A stretch of DNA of 64,000 nucleotides, from positions 35,874,656 through 35,938,655 of the forward strand of contig OW388291.1 in assembly GCA_936450465.1 (NCBI GenBank), in the 5' to 3' direction. This DNA is from Gibbula magus (taxonomy: Eukaryota > Mollusca > Gastropoda > Trochida > Trochidae). Every line of letters starts with the position of its first letter. Position 1 is the first letter of the stretch. Positions 24,342 to 36,761 of this stretch are shown piece by piece. The position numbers and the translations under genes are program-made. The notes beneath the pieces were generated by a model. That model was not told the origin of the DNA, did not search any database, and worked only from the letters and a program-made list of their open reading frames with translations.

Positions 24342-24699
24342 TTAAAGGGGCAGTAGCACGTTTTTTGGTTCAAATAAAGCGATGAAATGGAATTGAAAAA
24401 TAATTTCACCAATCGTAAAACACCCTTCTCTATTCGGAAAATCAAGTTTAAAATGAGTGTACATGGCTCAGTAAAGCCATGGGGATCGTTTTTGTCATTC
24501 GAAATAATAAAATGTGGTCACAATAAAATGGACACCATGCAATTTTTGCTTTATACGCAACACCTTTATCATTTCAACGGATAATTGGTTTGTGTAATAG
24601 GATGTTTTACCCTAAAGTAAATTTAAATGTTCAAACTATCATTATAAATAGGAAATTTGAAAAAATAAATTTAGAAAAAACGTGCTACTGCCCCTTTAA
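24342..24699. mobile_element. TTAA-flanked MITE with TTAAAGGGG ends (Kolobok/T2-like)
   Basis: TTAAAGGGGCAGTAGCACG at 24342-24360 is perfectly inverted at 24681-24699, giving a 358-bp element. TTAA target duplication plus the terminal pattern TTAAAGGRR is the hallmark of T2-type MITEs, placed in the Kolobok superfamily; piggyBac also uses TTAA but has different ends. The 65-codon frame inside is not a known protein. Duplicon B lacks the element at the matching place (near 33415). Confidence 0.8.
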
Positions 24700-25450
24700 G
24701 ACATTTATTTAATGTTTGACACATTATTTTTTTAAAGGTAATTTGTTTGGAAATTTTGACAGTTTGTTTAGTTTTTTCAATATCCAAAAGTAAATAATTG
24801 CATACTAAATTAAACTTCTTCAATATTCAATAAATTTGTGTTATTTTTTTGTTTTGACAAACGCTTACCGATATTGTCAATTTGTTTGGACGTTATTACT
24901 TTTGGAAATCTATTGCGGATGGAAAGTAAAATATTCAATTAAGTGTAATGTTAGAAAAACTTACATAACATTGTATTGGAATAAAATTGACGTTTGACTA
25001 ATAATGGCAATAAACCACGTTGTTGAACTAATTGATCTGAAATGTAATTTCGTAACAGCAGTGTTTGATGACAGTTTAACTACCATGCGGTGATCAAACA
25101 AATCTGTTCATGAAAAATATATTGAAATTACAATTAATTGAAAAAATATTTCTATGTTATCTCTTTACATCATTTAATGTAGATGGAAAGCGATAAGATA
25201 TTTTCTAAAATACCTAATTTATCCAAAGAAAGTAATTAAATTTTCGAAATGACCTTATAATAGTATATCATGATAATTTACATTCAACATGTTAACATCA
25301 CAGATTTAAAACTATAGTTTCTAGTTATTAAGTGTAGTGATGTACACGTTTATGAAGTGTACATGAAATCATAATGCATGGAGAAACTGAATGTTAATAG
25401 AAAAATATTGGTGAGAATCTTGTGATCTGTTAAGAATTTTAGTCTGATGA

Positions 25451-26076
25451 TTAAGGATGTTTGCTCCTCAAATTTATAGTATTTAACCTTTTTTGTAACT
25501 TAAATTTTTTAAAAGATCAAAGTATATGATTGAAAAATCAGCATTAAAAAATAGTGGGTAGTGTGGGTTTTTTCGAGATATGACGCCTGTATGATAGTTT
25601 GGTGAAGTACAATTTTAAAATTGGAGTCTATCGGAAAATGAGAAAAAAACCGCTAAAAGCTTTAAAATACTACACTTCTAGTATCAAACTTTTTTTCCTT
25701 TCTTGATATGTTACAAAGTTCATGTTTGAAAATATATATGGTAGTCTATGTTTTTTAAAACTTTGACATAAAATGTTAATCTCCCTGATTGAGTTTCCTC
25801 ACCATTGTTTTGTTTGCTATATAAATGTGCCATATTTTGTTATTTTCTTACATTCCACCTGATGAAGGAGTGAGTATGTACTCCGAAACGTCGTGCATTT
25901 TCACATAAAAGAAGTTGTTATCCAGAAAATCTTCATGTTCTTATGTATACCACTTCTAAATGCCCTTCAAAGATGTAGATGATGTAGAATATCATGAAGT
26001 AAATAAAAATGACAAAAAATCTATACTTAATCATATTTCATTTTTGAAGTTCAACATGAAGGAGCGAACATCCTTA
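25451..26076. mobile_element. TTAA-flanked non-autonomous element, about 626 bp, with nested PLE tail
   Basis: TTAAGGATGTTTGCTCCT at 25451-25468 is inverted at 26059-26076 with one mismatch. The sister site in B (about 34165, ctgatgataaagtagaat) is unoccupied and fits insertion at a TTAA-like target. A PLE tail with hammerhead-like motif (about 25735-25975) sits inside, so either the element captured it or it landed there. No transposase is present; the superfamily is undetermined between Kolobok and piggyBac. Confidence 0.72.
25859..25892 (+). ncRNA. Hammerhead-like ribozyme motif, best preserved in the window
   Basis: CTGATGA core, a 5-bp helix II GGAGT-gagtatgt-ACTCC, then GAAACGTC with no closed helix III. 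Small hammerhead variants without helix III are known from Penelope-like elements and cleave as dimers. One extra A lies between the core and helix II compared with the textbook hammerhead. Downstream sequence (gttgttatccagaaaatct) matches other PLE tails in the window. Self-cleavage is possible but untested. Confidence 0.6.
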
Positions 26077-27489
26077 ATGTAGAACGAGGAACAGTGTAGA
26101 CTTATAAATGTTTCTGTAATCAGTGGATTCTCGACATGTTTAAATTGAAATTATGAATTGAACAAAATGACTTCATGTTAGATTTTAAATTTTGGCAAAT
26201 CAGGTGAATATATCCACTAAGTCTTGTCAAAGTATAGACTAAGTTGTGACATTAATTTGAAAGCATGTACTATAAACATTATTTACCATTATAAAGAACT
26301 ACCTTACTTCCTTGAATCAAGAAAAAAAGCTACCTATATATATATAGCTATATACATTAATTCAAATTCAATAGTTATTTTCAAATGATTGTCATCACTA
26401 CTTGTCTGGTACTATTATCATAATTCCAATTGATTTGTTACTAATCATTGAGAAAAAATTAGTTAGGTTTCTTAATATTTGTAATTTGTTCGGTTGTCAT
26501 TTGTAAATTCTGTGTTAAAGATACAAGATACAAATCAGGACAATATCAATATTTAATTTCAACACACAATGTTTGTCCCTCTTTAATTCAAACTCTAAAG
26601 AGGCAATTTAAATTGCATCGTGTCATTCTCACCTTACATCGATCAACCCTGAAACAATGGATTGAATTTCTGTTTAAGTTGTCAGCTGTCACAGTTTTGA
26701 CAAACAATCTCGAAGAAGGTTTTTTCTCCAGTCTCAAAACAAATTACCTTTACTTCAAACAATGTGTTTAGTGAAATGTTACAATTGACAAACCTATAGC
26801 TGTGGTGGATATAGAGAAGGTCAGGGTTTTGACATCTTTACAACAAAGTTCTGGAATGTTTGCAGTTTGTGAAAGAAAACATATCAATAAACATCAGACA
26901 TTAATCATGTGAGTAACACATATGTTAATATATAAATGTGATATGTTTTGTTGTTCCTGTTTTCAAAAGATTTGCAACTAGTTCAACCAATGTTTTGGGT
27001 AAATCACACTGCAAAATGCCCGAAATTCATATAGCACTGTAACACTCTTATATAACTAAAGGTCAGGAAATAGGTAGGTTTATTCTTTTGATTCTATATA
27101 CCAGTTAAACATAATGTCTTCAAAATGTGCAATGGTTATGTTACCTCTTCCTGTATCCTCTAAAATGTCAACGTTTACTCCTGCCGCTTTATACCACAAA
27201 TTTGGCATCATTTTTTCATTTCAAGTGTGCCAAATTGGCCCCATGATCGGGCTTGATCGTTGCTCAGTCAAGGGTAGTCAAACACCAATGAGAACGCCAC
27301 CTTTTTGAATAAATCTATTAATGTTGCTGTTATGTTAGTTGTCATTATACATGTCCTTATAGTTAATCAAATAAAATACATGTTACATTTTAAATGCGTA
27401 TTATTGTAAAGACAATCAGTTCATTTTACAACACAGTTGAACAAACAAATACAATTTCCCTCTTATTCATACTTCAACCGAAGTAAATA

Positions 27490-27712
27490 TAATAAAAGTC
27501 ATTGGTTGATGAGAAATGCATGGGTGGTGACATCAAGAAGTATAAGCAGATCTCATAAAACTAATTTAGTGGTTAGATTATATTGATATACAAGTGTTTT
27601 ATAAAAGATATCAACAATCTTTCAAGAAGAAATATCGGTGACCACATACAAGATCCTTTCACATTCAAAGAATAAACCTTTAGTGAAAACAAAAGCATAT
27701 TACAACTGTGAA
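27490..27712. repeat. Dispersed repeat, copy of 13598-13845
   Basis: Sequence from ttggttgatgagaaatgcat to about aaaacaaaagcatattaca matches the copy left of duplicon A. At the corresponding point inside A (near 15265) the segment is absent, and sequence on both sides is continuous. Confidence 0.6.
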
Positions 27713-27906
27713 TGTAGTAACTATTTTGTCTACATAAAACTGTATATTGACATTGCAATTCAGGACGTTTTTTATGCTGAAAAAGTTTGCATTCGATTCG
27801 AAGAAATGAATGAATACTGGTGCAAGAGATGTCTTCATAAACACGTACCTGGTTTTGAAATTTGTCATGTGTATTTTTTAACTCAATTTGTTTTCCTTTC
27901 TTTCAT

Positions 27907-28218
27907 AACAATAATAATAATGTTCATTTTAACGCCTTATAGCCAGTACAGTGCACTGTTCAATGGCGGTATAAGTATTACCCTGAAGGAATTGTACTTT
28001 CGATGCCGCTACTAAGTGCTCCGTGCGACCATATATGTCCGTACCTCCCGTGTTCAGGTACCCATTTAAACAGCTGGGTTGACTGAGTGCAATGTGGATG
28101 AAGTGCCTTGCCCAGGGGCACAATGCAGTATAAGACTCAGGTCAAAAATGTTAAGTGTCTCCACTGGGATTCGAACCCGGGCCTTTGGCGTGAGAGGCCA
28201 GCATGCTAACTACTCAAA
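27907..28218 (-). mobile_element. tRNA-derived SINE, about 310 bp
   Basis: Read on the minus strand, the 5' head (28218-28150) is tRNA-like: gttagcatgctggcctctc resembles an A-box region, and gggttcgaatccc is a B box. The anticodon-loop-like ctctcac recalls tRNA-Glu (CTC), though this is only resemblance. The body contains the complement of gtgccttgcccaggggcaca, a core shared by many metazoan SINEs, and the 3' end is an (ATT)n tail near 27907-27925. Duplicon A is continuous at the matching point (near 15485), so the insertion is private to B. Confidence 0.82.
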
Positions 28219-28475
28219 ATGCAAACTAATGGTTGTATATCACGCTAGACTAAATGTGTGCAACCGGAAGACTTCTATTGTTAGTGTTTTCTTGTTATGT
28301 TACTGTTAAATAATAAGGGATAAAATATCATGTTGTCACAGATTGCTGAATCCTCAATTTTCATGTGATCATCATCATCAAACATTACAAATTCGAAATT
28401 TTTTGAATGTAAGTTTTTAATTGAATTTTTTCTCAGTTTTCCACCATCAAGATTAAAAATAAAGAAAACCTCATT

Positions 28476-28518
28476 TGTATGTATGTATGTATGTATGTAT
28501 GTATGTATGTATGTATGT
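28476..28518. repeat. (TGTA)n microsatellite
   Basis: This is an uninterrupted tetranucleotide run of about 43 bp. It is absent from the corresponding part of duplicon A. Confidence 0.95.
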
Positions 28519-29215
28519 GATAATGATTTTCAGCATTGTAAATTCATAATGTATAGATAATCAGAGTATGTTGACTCAATATTTATGTCTATTCTAGAGG
28601 CAGACACTTTCCATTATATTCCAATATAAGTTTCACATTGCAATATCCAAACACGAAAACAACAATTGAACCTAGATCTTGAATTGGGACTTAATCTAAA
28701 AAACCAATATACTCAACATGCGAAGAAATGATTCTGGTGACGAAACTCACAACATTGTGGTCGAATTCGTTCTTGTCTTCTCAGTAAGCAAGACAGTCAG
28801 TGCCAGGTGCCAGTCCGTCAGTTGGAAGATAAGGATCTTTGTTTCTGAGATTTGTCCAAGAAAAAATATCTCCAAAACGCTTCTATCTTGACTAATTCCA
28901 CCAGAAATGAGTATAATATCATTTAATGTTTATGATAATTTCTACTTACAGTCTCTCGTGACATCTCTTCGAAACTGTGTTCGTGTTATTAAGCCATCGT
29001 GGATTAATTATCTAAACAACTAATTATCATATCCCATAATCTGGCATACTATCTGTGTTGTCATTTCATAACAAATATTTAACAAAAATAAATTGAAACC
29101 AATGAAAAACCAATTTTCCATACAGCTGTATATAAATATCAAATATATATATAGTCAAAACCATCAGATGTTTATATAACAGGATATGCAACATTGTTTT
29201 GACACGATATATATT

Positions 29216-29267
29216 GTTTTTGGCACGATATGAAAAAATATATATTCATTCATATCGTGCCAAAAAC
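29216..29267. repeat. Perfect 19-bp inverted repeat (hairpin)
   Basis: gtttttggcacgatatgaa at 29216-29234 is exactly complemented at 29249-29267, with a 14-bp AT spacer. A further diverged direct copy of the arm (gttttgacacgatat) lies just upstream. It could be a small foldback element or its footprint; A lacks it. Confidence 0.85.
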
Positions 29268-29915
29268 ATTTTGCAATTATTGCATCATGTCAAAGCATCG
29301 GATTGGTGGATCTAGAACTAGACTATCTAAAGATTGAAACATTATTCATGAACTATTTGTCGGACATACAATGTTAAATGTCGACGAACCATAGTCAATA
29401 AATCCTATTTAAGCTATTGATGGAATTCATTGTTTCCCAAATGATAATTGACAGAAGCGTCTATGCATATCACACACAATCAAGTTTGTTGTCACTTCTA
29501 ATGATGATATTCCTTCCTTTCGGATGTAGAACAAACTTCTGAATTAGGGATAATTGGTTTGTGATGCCACAAATATTGTTAAGTCTATGACATTCCTAAA
29601 GAACACACGTTATGAAGACTGTATCAATTAAATGATGCGCAGATCTGAAGACATCCCAAGCAAAATCTGTATTTGTTAACATCTGGCCAAGTTGTTGATT
29701 AATCAGAGTTTAGAAAATGCAATCATAACTGCACTCCTGTTATAAGCAGTTGGACGAATATAAATATATATATGTTTATGAAAACATACCAAAACTATCA
29801 TTTTTACTAATAATTTGGGACAGATACATGTATACAATCATAAAGAACTTGCTTTCTGATCAAAAAGGCCTGATGCATATGTACTGCTGATTCCATGATA
29901 TTGTATACCATTCTC

Positions 29916-30090
29916 ATGCATGTGAATCTCCCTGATTGAGTTTTCTCACCGTTTGCTATATAAATGTATAATATTTTGTTATTTCATTACATTCCACCTG
30001 ATGAAGGAATGAATATGTACTCCGAAACGTCGTGTATTTTCACATTAAAGAAGTTGTTATCCAGAAAATCTTCCTGTTCGTTTTATATTT
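29916..30090 (+). mobile_element. Penelope-like element tail
   Basis: From ctccctgattgagttttctc through the hammerhead-like motif to gttgttatccagaaaatctt, this stretch closely follows 25780-25950. It lacks any coding part. Its position interrupts the B match to A near 17330-17400. Confidence 0.7.
29998..30031 (+). ncRNA. Hammerhead-like ribozyme motif
   Basis: CTGATGA core, helix II GGAAT-gaatatgt-ACTCC (one A-C mismatch), then GAAACGTC. It is a sister of the motif at 25859-25892 with a slightly weakened helix II. Confidence 0.5.
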
Positions 30091-30479
30091 ACTCTTGCGA
30101 AATTGTCAGAAAAGAAATAATCTGACAAGTAAAAGCTACATATTTGAACCAATTTATGAAAACATAACAAAACCAACAGTTTTACTAATAATTTGGGACA
30201 GATACATGTATATAAACATACAATTTTGTTTTATTAGATCAAAAAGGCCTGATGCATATGTAATGCTTTGTTGATTCCATGGGCCAGTATTCATTGTAAA
30301 ACACCATAATATAAATTATCCATAGTCATTAAAAGTGCAAACATCTAAATCGTAACTTTAAAAGAAACCTTGGACCTCTATAATGCAGGGAAATCTAAAG
30401 TTAACAATTAGAGATTAAGTCACGTCTAAAACTTGTATATGAAAATTGACAGGTATCTACTAAATTCTGAATTTACTAT

Positions 30480-30563
30480 AAGGATAAACCATGATACCGA
30501 GGATATGGTAAGGTTGTTGACCCTAATAGGAAGGAAATATCCTCAATATCATGGTTTATCTTT
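30480..30563. repeat. Imperfect 27-bp inverted repeat
   Basis: aaggataaaccatgatac... (30480-30506) is complemented at 30537-30563 with three mismatches and a 30-bp spacer. It lies in B-only sequence. A short foldback element is possible; no target duplication was evident. Confidence 0.75.
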
Positions 30564-33500
30564 AACAACCGTTTTTAAGTGTAAAACAGGCTTTGTTATC
30601 GCGTTATATTGATGATCCCCGCTAAATAGAGTCGTTTTGAAACCTGAAATCGTGCTATATAAGTTGCTCACGTATTACAGGTGTTATTGGATACGGGTCC
30701 GAGACACAATTTCTACAAAACATTTGCAGTTCATATTCATTGTCATTCATGCAGTCATATATTTGAGAATTTTTTCAAATATAGTCAAAGATAGTCTCTT
30801 CAGATCTTTACTTTCAAGCCGTCATCTTAGCAAATATATCAGGGTTTACAATCACTGTAATTCCTTCTAACAGGGTTTACAAGCGTCTTTGTAAAAACAT
30901 TAGCAACTATTTTTTTTATTTTGAAAAAAAATCCATCAACAATATCTAATAAAACCAAGATCTATATATTTCTGTAACATATTTTAAATTCTTTACATTA
31001 AATCCTCCTATGATATTGGATTTACCTATCTAAGGATATCTTAAGCCATCACAACAAGCCTCTAATACGTACTTAACCTATTCCGTTTCATGTGTTTTCG
31101 GCAATTAGGACACAGGCTCTGCTCAAGGACAAATGTTATTTGAACAGTGAATGAAGTCATGTCGACCCTTAATCAGAGCTTTTGAACAGAAGCCAATATT
31201 TATTAAGGTGATTATAAGAATAGTGAACGATCTTGAGAAATGATATCATTCTTCAGTACATGAAGGTGTCCACATTGTCAACAAATTCTTTTAGCTACTG
31301 TTCAAGATATTGTACATTGTTAATATTTTTAATTATCGGAACCATGTTCATGTTTATTATTTAAAGTTCTTATGACGTCAAAGCAGTGGGTTTTGACCAT
31401 TTCCCACAGTAGGCTGTTTAAGATCATATCATGATATGTTAGAGCCCAGATAAGTAATTAAAAAGTTGCTTTTTTTCAGACATAATAACAGCCGATTTTC
31501 CTTCCTTAACCAAGTTTGCAAGTCTGGCTTCATCACAGCAATAAGAAAGTCTGATTAGCTTTTAAGTCCGACAGTTTGTCTTCCTCTTCTTTATTTATAA
31601 GCACACCGTTACGTCTACTAGTCCTGCCAGCACGTTTTTCTAGGGTTTTCTTTGGTTTTCTATTTTCTAAAATCGGGTTTCAATTTCGCGACCAGATGAT
31701 TGTTGATAGTGCATAACATTAGAGGCAGAGGCAGGGAGTCATAGGTGTGATTTTGGACAAGACTATATGTTTCTCATTTCCTCTCCTCACAGAGAACGAA
31801 CACTATTTATAACTGAGATCTTGGAATAGGCAGACTAGATTGCTTTCTGTTTCTTAGTTAAGCCCTCAGTTGGAAAGAATAAGTGCTCCTCAATTAATTT
31901 ATATTCATGAATTACAATTGTATTATACTAACACAAATGACTCCTATAGGCATTTTAGAAACACAATATAGATATCAATATAAACATTAACATTGCCGAC
32001 ATGTGAAACATCCTAATTATCTTAAGCAATGATCTATTTTGAGAATTTAATCACATACGATGCCATCATATTAAAAAGGAATAATACCAAAAATAATAAT
32101 TCATATATTCTAAAAACAAACAAAAATCAAAATGAATGAGACTTTACAAATAAGTGATAAGTGATAATACAATTTGTAAAGAAGTATGTGTTATGAAAAA
32201 TATTCTTGTGCAGATGGATGTATTTGCACTGTCAAAAGAATTTGTAATCCATATCCCAGCTACACTGTTATTTAAAATGTTAATGATAGGTTACGATGTT
32301 TTTATATGTGTAATTATAGTATACAGTCTGTAAAAGACCCCACCATGATGTTTGAGCCAAAGGTATTCAAGAGATCGATCAGTTATGAGAACAAAATCAG
32401 CGCGTTGTCCTTCATTGGCCAGGGTTTATATTTGATCTTCTTCAACCGAATAAGAGAGTCCTACTCGATTTATACTTAAGAAATTTCATCTTTGAATGCT
32501 ATACGTTCAAGAACATGTCTACCAGTCGTGTAGGCAATTTTGTATAAGGTTTTGTATTTTCAATGTGATCCAATGTTATCCAATTTCGCAACCAAATGAC
32601 TGTTGATCGTGCATAACATTAAAATGCAGAGGCAGGGGTTTATGTGAGATTTGAAATAAGATTATGTGTTCGCTATCTCGTCTTAATCACGAAATAGGAA
32701 AGAGATTTAGAATTAGATTCCAGCAGGAAATTATTGATAGAATTCCTTATTCCGCTAACTCTCTATTGGTTTCCAGAAACACAATTTGAAAGTGATAACT
32801 TGTAGGAAGGTTGTCCATCTATTCATTTACTGGAATCTTAGTACACTTAAAGAAATACAAGCGTTTATGGTGAACAAAGAAAACATTTGCAATATTGTAG
32901 GGGTTGGATAGTAAGGTAAGGTAGTAGTTTGCAGTGTATCAGCTGTCCACTGTATGCATACTCTAAAGCCTCAAATACTAACAAATTGTTATTGCGACAT
33001 GTTACTACTCAGTTGAAAGGTATTAATTTCGGGCACTCGCGTTCAAATCGAGTCCAACATCTCAAGTACACGATTCCAAATTGTTTTACCCGTGGAAGCC
33101 CTATAGTGAACTGTTTCTTTAGCCCGTGCTGATGGTTGGTTCCATTCCATTCTGTAAATTTATAATACAGATTACTTTTCTCGTGTTCTCATCCATAAGA
33201 GACGAATTTGATTTTGTGAAACCCTAAACCCTAAATAATTTTCTTTTGATGTGAATTAACATTACAATAACATGTTTCACTTACTGGTCGATCACACTCA
33301 TGATGGCGTATACTTTGTAGAGTGTAGGACTTTTATATGGTTGAATGAGGTCGTCAATCTCGAATGTTTCAAATGTTCATTTTTATTTTAACAAACTTCA
33401 CATGTTCATGCATCAACATCTTTTCATTATCCAAAAGTAAATAATTGAATACTAAATCAAACAGATTTTCATACAGCCACGAGCAACAATACAGGCACAC

Positions 33501-34540
33501 ATTCGCATTAAAATGGTGATGACGCTACAGATGTACGTGGTTACGGTGCGCAAATGAATCAGCCGGAAATAGCGATTTCATTTGGCGTGGTTTTCATGAA
33601 TGTTATTGACTCGAATCACAGTTTTTCAACGATTTCAATGGACTTTCATATTAATTATTGTTTCAGCATAACGTGGAGACCACCATTTATCAAAATTCAG
33701 TAATTATTTCATCTTTCATTTTAAGGAAAACCAAGTAGACGTTTCTTTTGGCCGACAGTGTATTTTCATAACAACAGTGTTTGATGACAGTTTAAATACC
33801 ATGCGGTGATCAGGTAACTTTTAATAGTGAGAAAATCTGTACAAGATATTGAAATTTCAATTAATTGAAAAGGTATTACTAGGTTGTCTTTTTACACCAT
33901 TTATGTAGATTGATAGCAAAAGGGTATTTAGTTAAATACCGATTTTTTTCCAAAGAAAGTTAATAGCTTTTCGGAATGACCTTAAGATTCAATGACAATC
34001 TTCATTTAACATGTTAATATCACAAATGCACAACTATAGGTTCTAGTCATTTAATGTACCGATACACGTTTATGAAGTGTACATCAAAGCACAATGCATG
34101 GAGAAAGTTAACGTTATTAGAAGAAATATTTGTGAGAATCACGTGATCTGTTTTAGAATTGAATCTGATGATAAAGTAGAATGAGACATTGTGAGGAATT
34201 TAAATGTTTCTGTAACTAGTGACATGTTTCGACATGTTTCAATTATTCAATTATTAATTGAACACAATGACTTCATGTTAGATAGTTAATTGTGGCATAT
34301 CAGGTGACTATGGTCACTCAGTCATGAGAAAGTCTTGACTAAGTTGTGACATTAATTTGAAAGCACGCACTATAGACCTTATTTACCATTATAAAGAACG
34401 ACCTTACTTCCTGAAATCAAGAAAAAAGCTATTATATAAATAAGATGAGTCGCTTCTCACGTGAGGTAAGGTTATATATAGAAAAGAGTAAACATCAGAT
34501 AGTTTTGACTGGATCAATCTTCTTTAATGCAATACGATGA

Positions 34541-34573
34541 GCTCATTTCGACCAGTATATCGGTCTTTTCAAG
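34541..34573 (-). ncRNA. Hammerhead-like motif in PLE tail (variant, degraded)
   Basis: On the minus strand: CTTGAAAA, helix II GACC-gatatact-GGTC, then GAAATGAGC. The stem-loop is intact, but both core strands depart from CTGATGA and GAAACGTC. Its position about 260 bp after the PLE stop codon supports common origin with the other motifs. Confidence 0.35.
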
Positions 34574-34830
34574 TATGGTTAACATGTGGAAGATAGCATA
34601 TTTATGTATGAACAAAACAATAGCATTTTGTGATGCTCAACATCTTAACACGTCAGTGTATTGACACCAAAATCACTCATTGTCTTTCAATCACGTACGT
34701 GAATTGCCTCGAGGTCTTCAGTTGGGTGTCACTCCAGGGCAATGAGGCCTCTGAGGGTTAACGATTTCATTGTGTATCCTTGATTACATGTAAAACAATG
34801 GAGTCGTAATTAATCAATTTTGCATGTGGA

Positions 34831-36717
34831 TTAACTGTTCACTGATGGGCAGTATTTATTAATGAAAAATGTTTCTTTAGTGTCTATAGTAAAAATTTGT
34901 AATTTTTTGAATTGGAGAATAATTTATAAAATAGAAAAATTAACAAAGTTTCCATTGGTGCAGTCTGCTATATGCTTACTAATTTTTAGGTGACGGAGAT
35001 TAGGATTATTGATTTGCTGTTTGTGAACACGTACCCTAGCTTGAAGGTTGGTAGTTTGTCCAATATAAGTGAGATTACATTTCGGACAGACGATTGCGTA
35101 AATTAAAATTTTTAGATTTGCAATTCATGTTGTGTTTAACAATAAAATGTTGCCCATTTTCAAATTGGAATGTTTGACCTTCCATAATAATGGGACAGGT
35201 ACCACATCTCTTATCTTGACATTTTGAAACTTCAGCCTGATTGTCATTGTTGCTGAATTTTGCTTTAGTGAGTAGTTTTTTCAAGTTATTTGGTTGCCGT
35301 TTACTCTTAATTATAGTGGTTCTATTAAGCATAGCTTTCAGCTTTTTGTCTTGTGTTAGTATGTCTAAGTTGTCTCGTGTTAGAGGGAACACATTTGGAT
35401 TGTTTGAATTATGGGTAGTTACAAATGTTATAGTTCGTACGTTTAGGTACTATTTTATTTGTGGGCGTTCGCAATTCAGAAATGGTGTGATTGGTTGCTT
35501 TTTCAATACCTTTGTCAATCATATTTTGTGGAAAGGCTCGTTTCAGCAGAGCAAATTTTAACTGTTCTAACCTTTTTTGTCTTAAGTTTCCATCCTTAAT
35601 TATTGTGCATATGCGTCTTGCTAGACAATAAGGTAAATTAGTTTTAACATGTTTTTCATGAGAACTTTTGTAATGAAGGTAAAGGTGTGTGTCTGTTGGT
35701 TTATGGTAAATGTCAGTAGACAGTTTAGTACCACGAGAATATCTAAAAACGGGAGTTTATTGTTATCCGTTTCTATAGTAAATTTGATATTTGGATGCAT
35801 ATTCTGAAGTATATTGAGAATATCTTGAATAGCTCCCTTTGATGTTTGTCATAACACAAAACAGTCATCTAAATAACGTTTCCATTTTGGGATAAAGTCA
35901 TTTGAAAATCATCACCATAGATATCTTTCAGTTGTAGATATAACTTTTCCTCAAGGTATCCTAAAACAAGGTTTGCATAAACAGGTGCAAATTTTGTTCC
36001 CATAGCTGTACCTAAAATTTGTATAAAAGGAACACCATTAAACTGGAATGTGTTGTTTTCCAAAATATATTTTGCTGATTCAAGGACAAATGACTTATCA
36101 AATCTGTCGTTCAGATGTTCAGGGTGTTTATCAATCCAGTATTCAAGTGCTTCAATGCCTAGTTTGTTTGGGATATTGCTGTAAAGTGATGTTACATCTA
36201 AACTAACCAATTGTGTATCTTCCGGCGTTTGGTCCGGAATGTAATTCAAGAAGTCCAGATCATCTCGAACATAACTCTGTAGGAAGGGTTGCAGAATGAT
36301 GTATATTATGTTACTTAGTCTGTGTGTCGGACAGGCTAATCCAGGTCGAAATTTGAGATTGGGGGTCTTAGGATTTGAACATATTCCGAGTTTTGATCCA
36401 TATCCATATTTTTAGGAAGATTTTTATAAAATATAGGGTCCTTTAGTAGTTCATAATAGTCAGAGTCCATTATGACTACAGCTCCTCCTTTGTCTGCTTC
36501 TTTTATAACAATATTGCTATTATTTTTAAGTTCTTCTATTGCTTGTCTCTCTTTCTGATTTATGTTGGATTTAATGTTTCCTATATTGTTTGAAAGTGGT
36601 TGATTAGTTAGAATGTCTAGAAACTGTTCCAAATGTCTGTTTTTGCTTTTAGGGGGAATAGGGGAAAAAAATTATTTCTACATAGAGAATCTGTTTTTTT
36701 TTGGTTATTATTATTTG

Positions 36718-36761
<44 letters not shown>

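Larger units (their letters stand above)
14985..27150 (+). repeat. Duplicon copy A, about 12.2 kb
   Basis: Matching blocks run in the same order in A and B. Examples are 14985/27181, 15320/27763, 15960/28640, 16780/29390, 17130/29700, 21200/31003, 21680/31500, 23340/32390, 23900/32950, 25080/33770, 26180/34300, 26580/37040 and 26960/37400. A ends and B begins between about 27145 and 27181. No intact gene is visible in either copy. A alone contains the DNA at 17570-21180, the PLE fragment at 22317 and the TTAA elements at 24342 and 25451. Edges are estimated by eye. Confidence 0.85.

Noticed and set aside
28140..28218. Functional tRNA gene on the minus strand
   Set aside because: The A and B box resemblance is real, but the sequence continues into a SINE body and tail and does not close an acceptor stem, so it is a SINE head.
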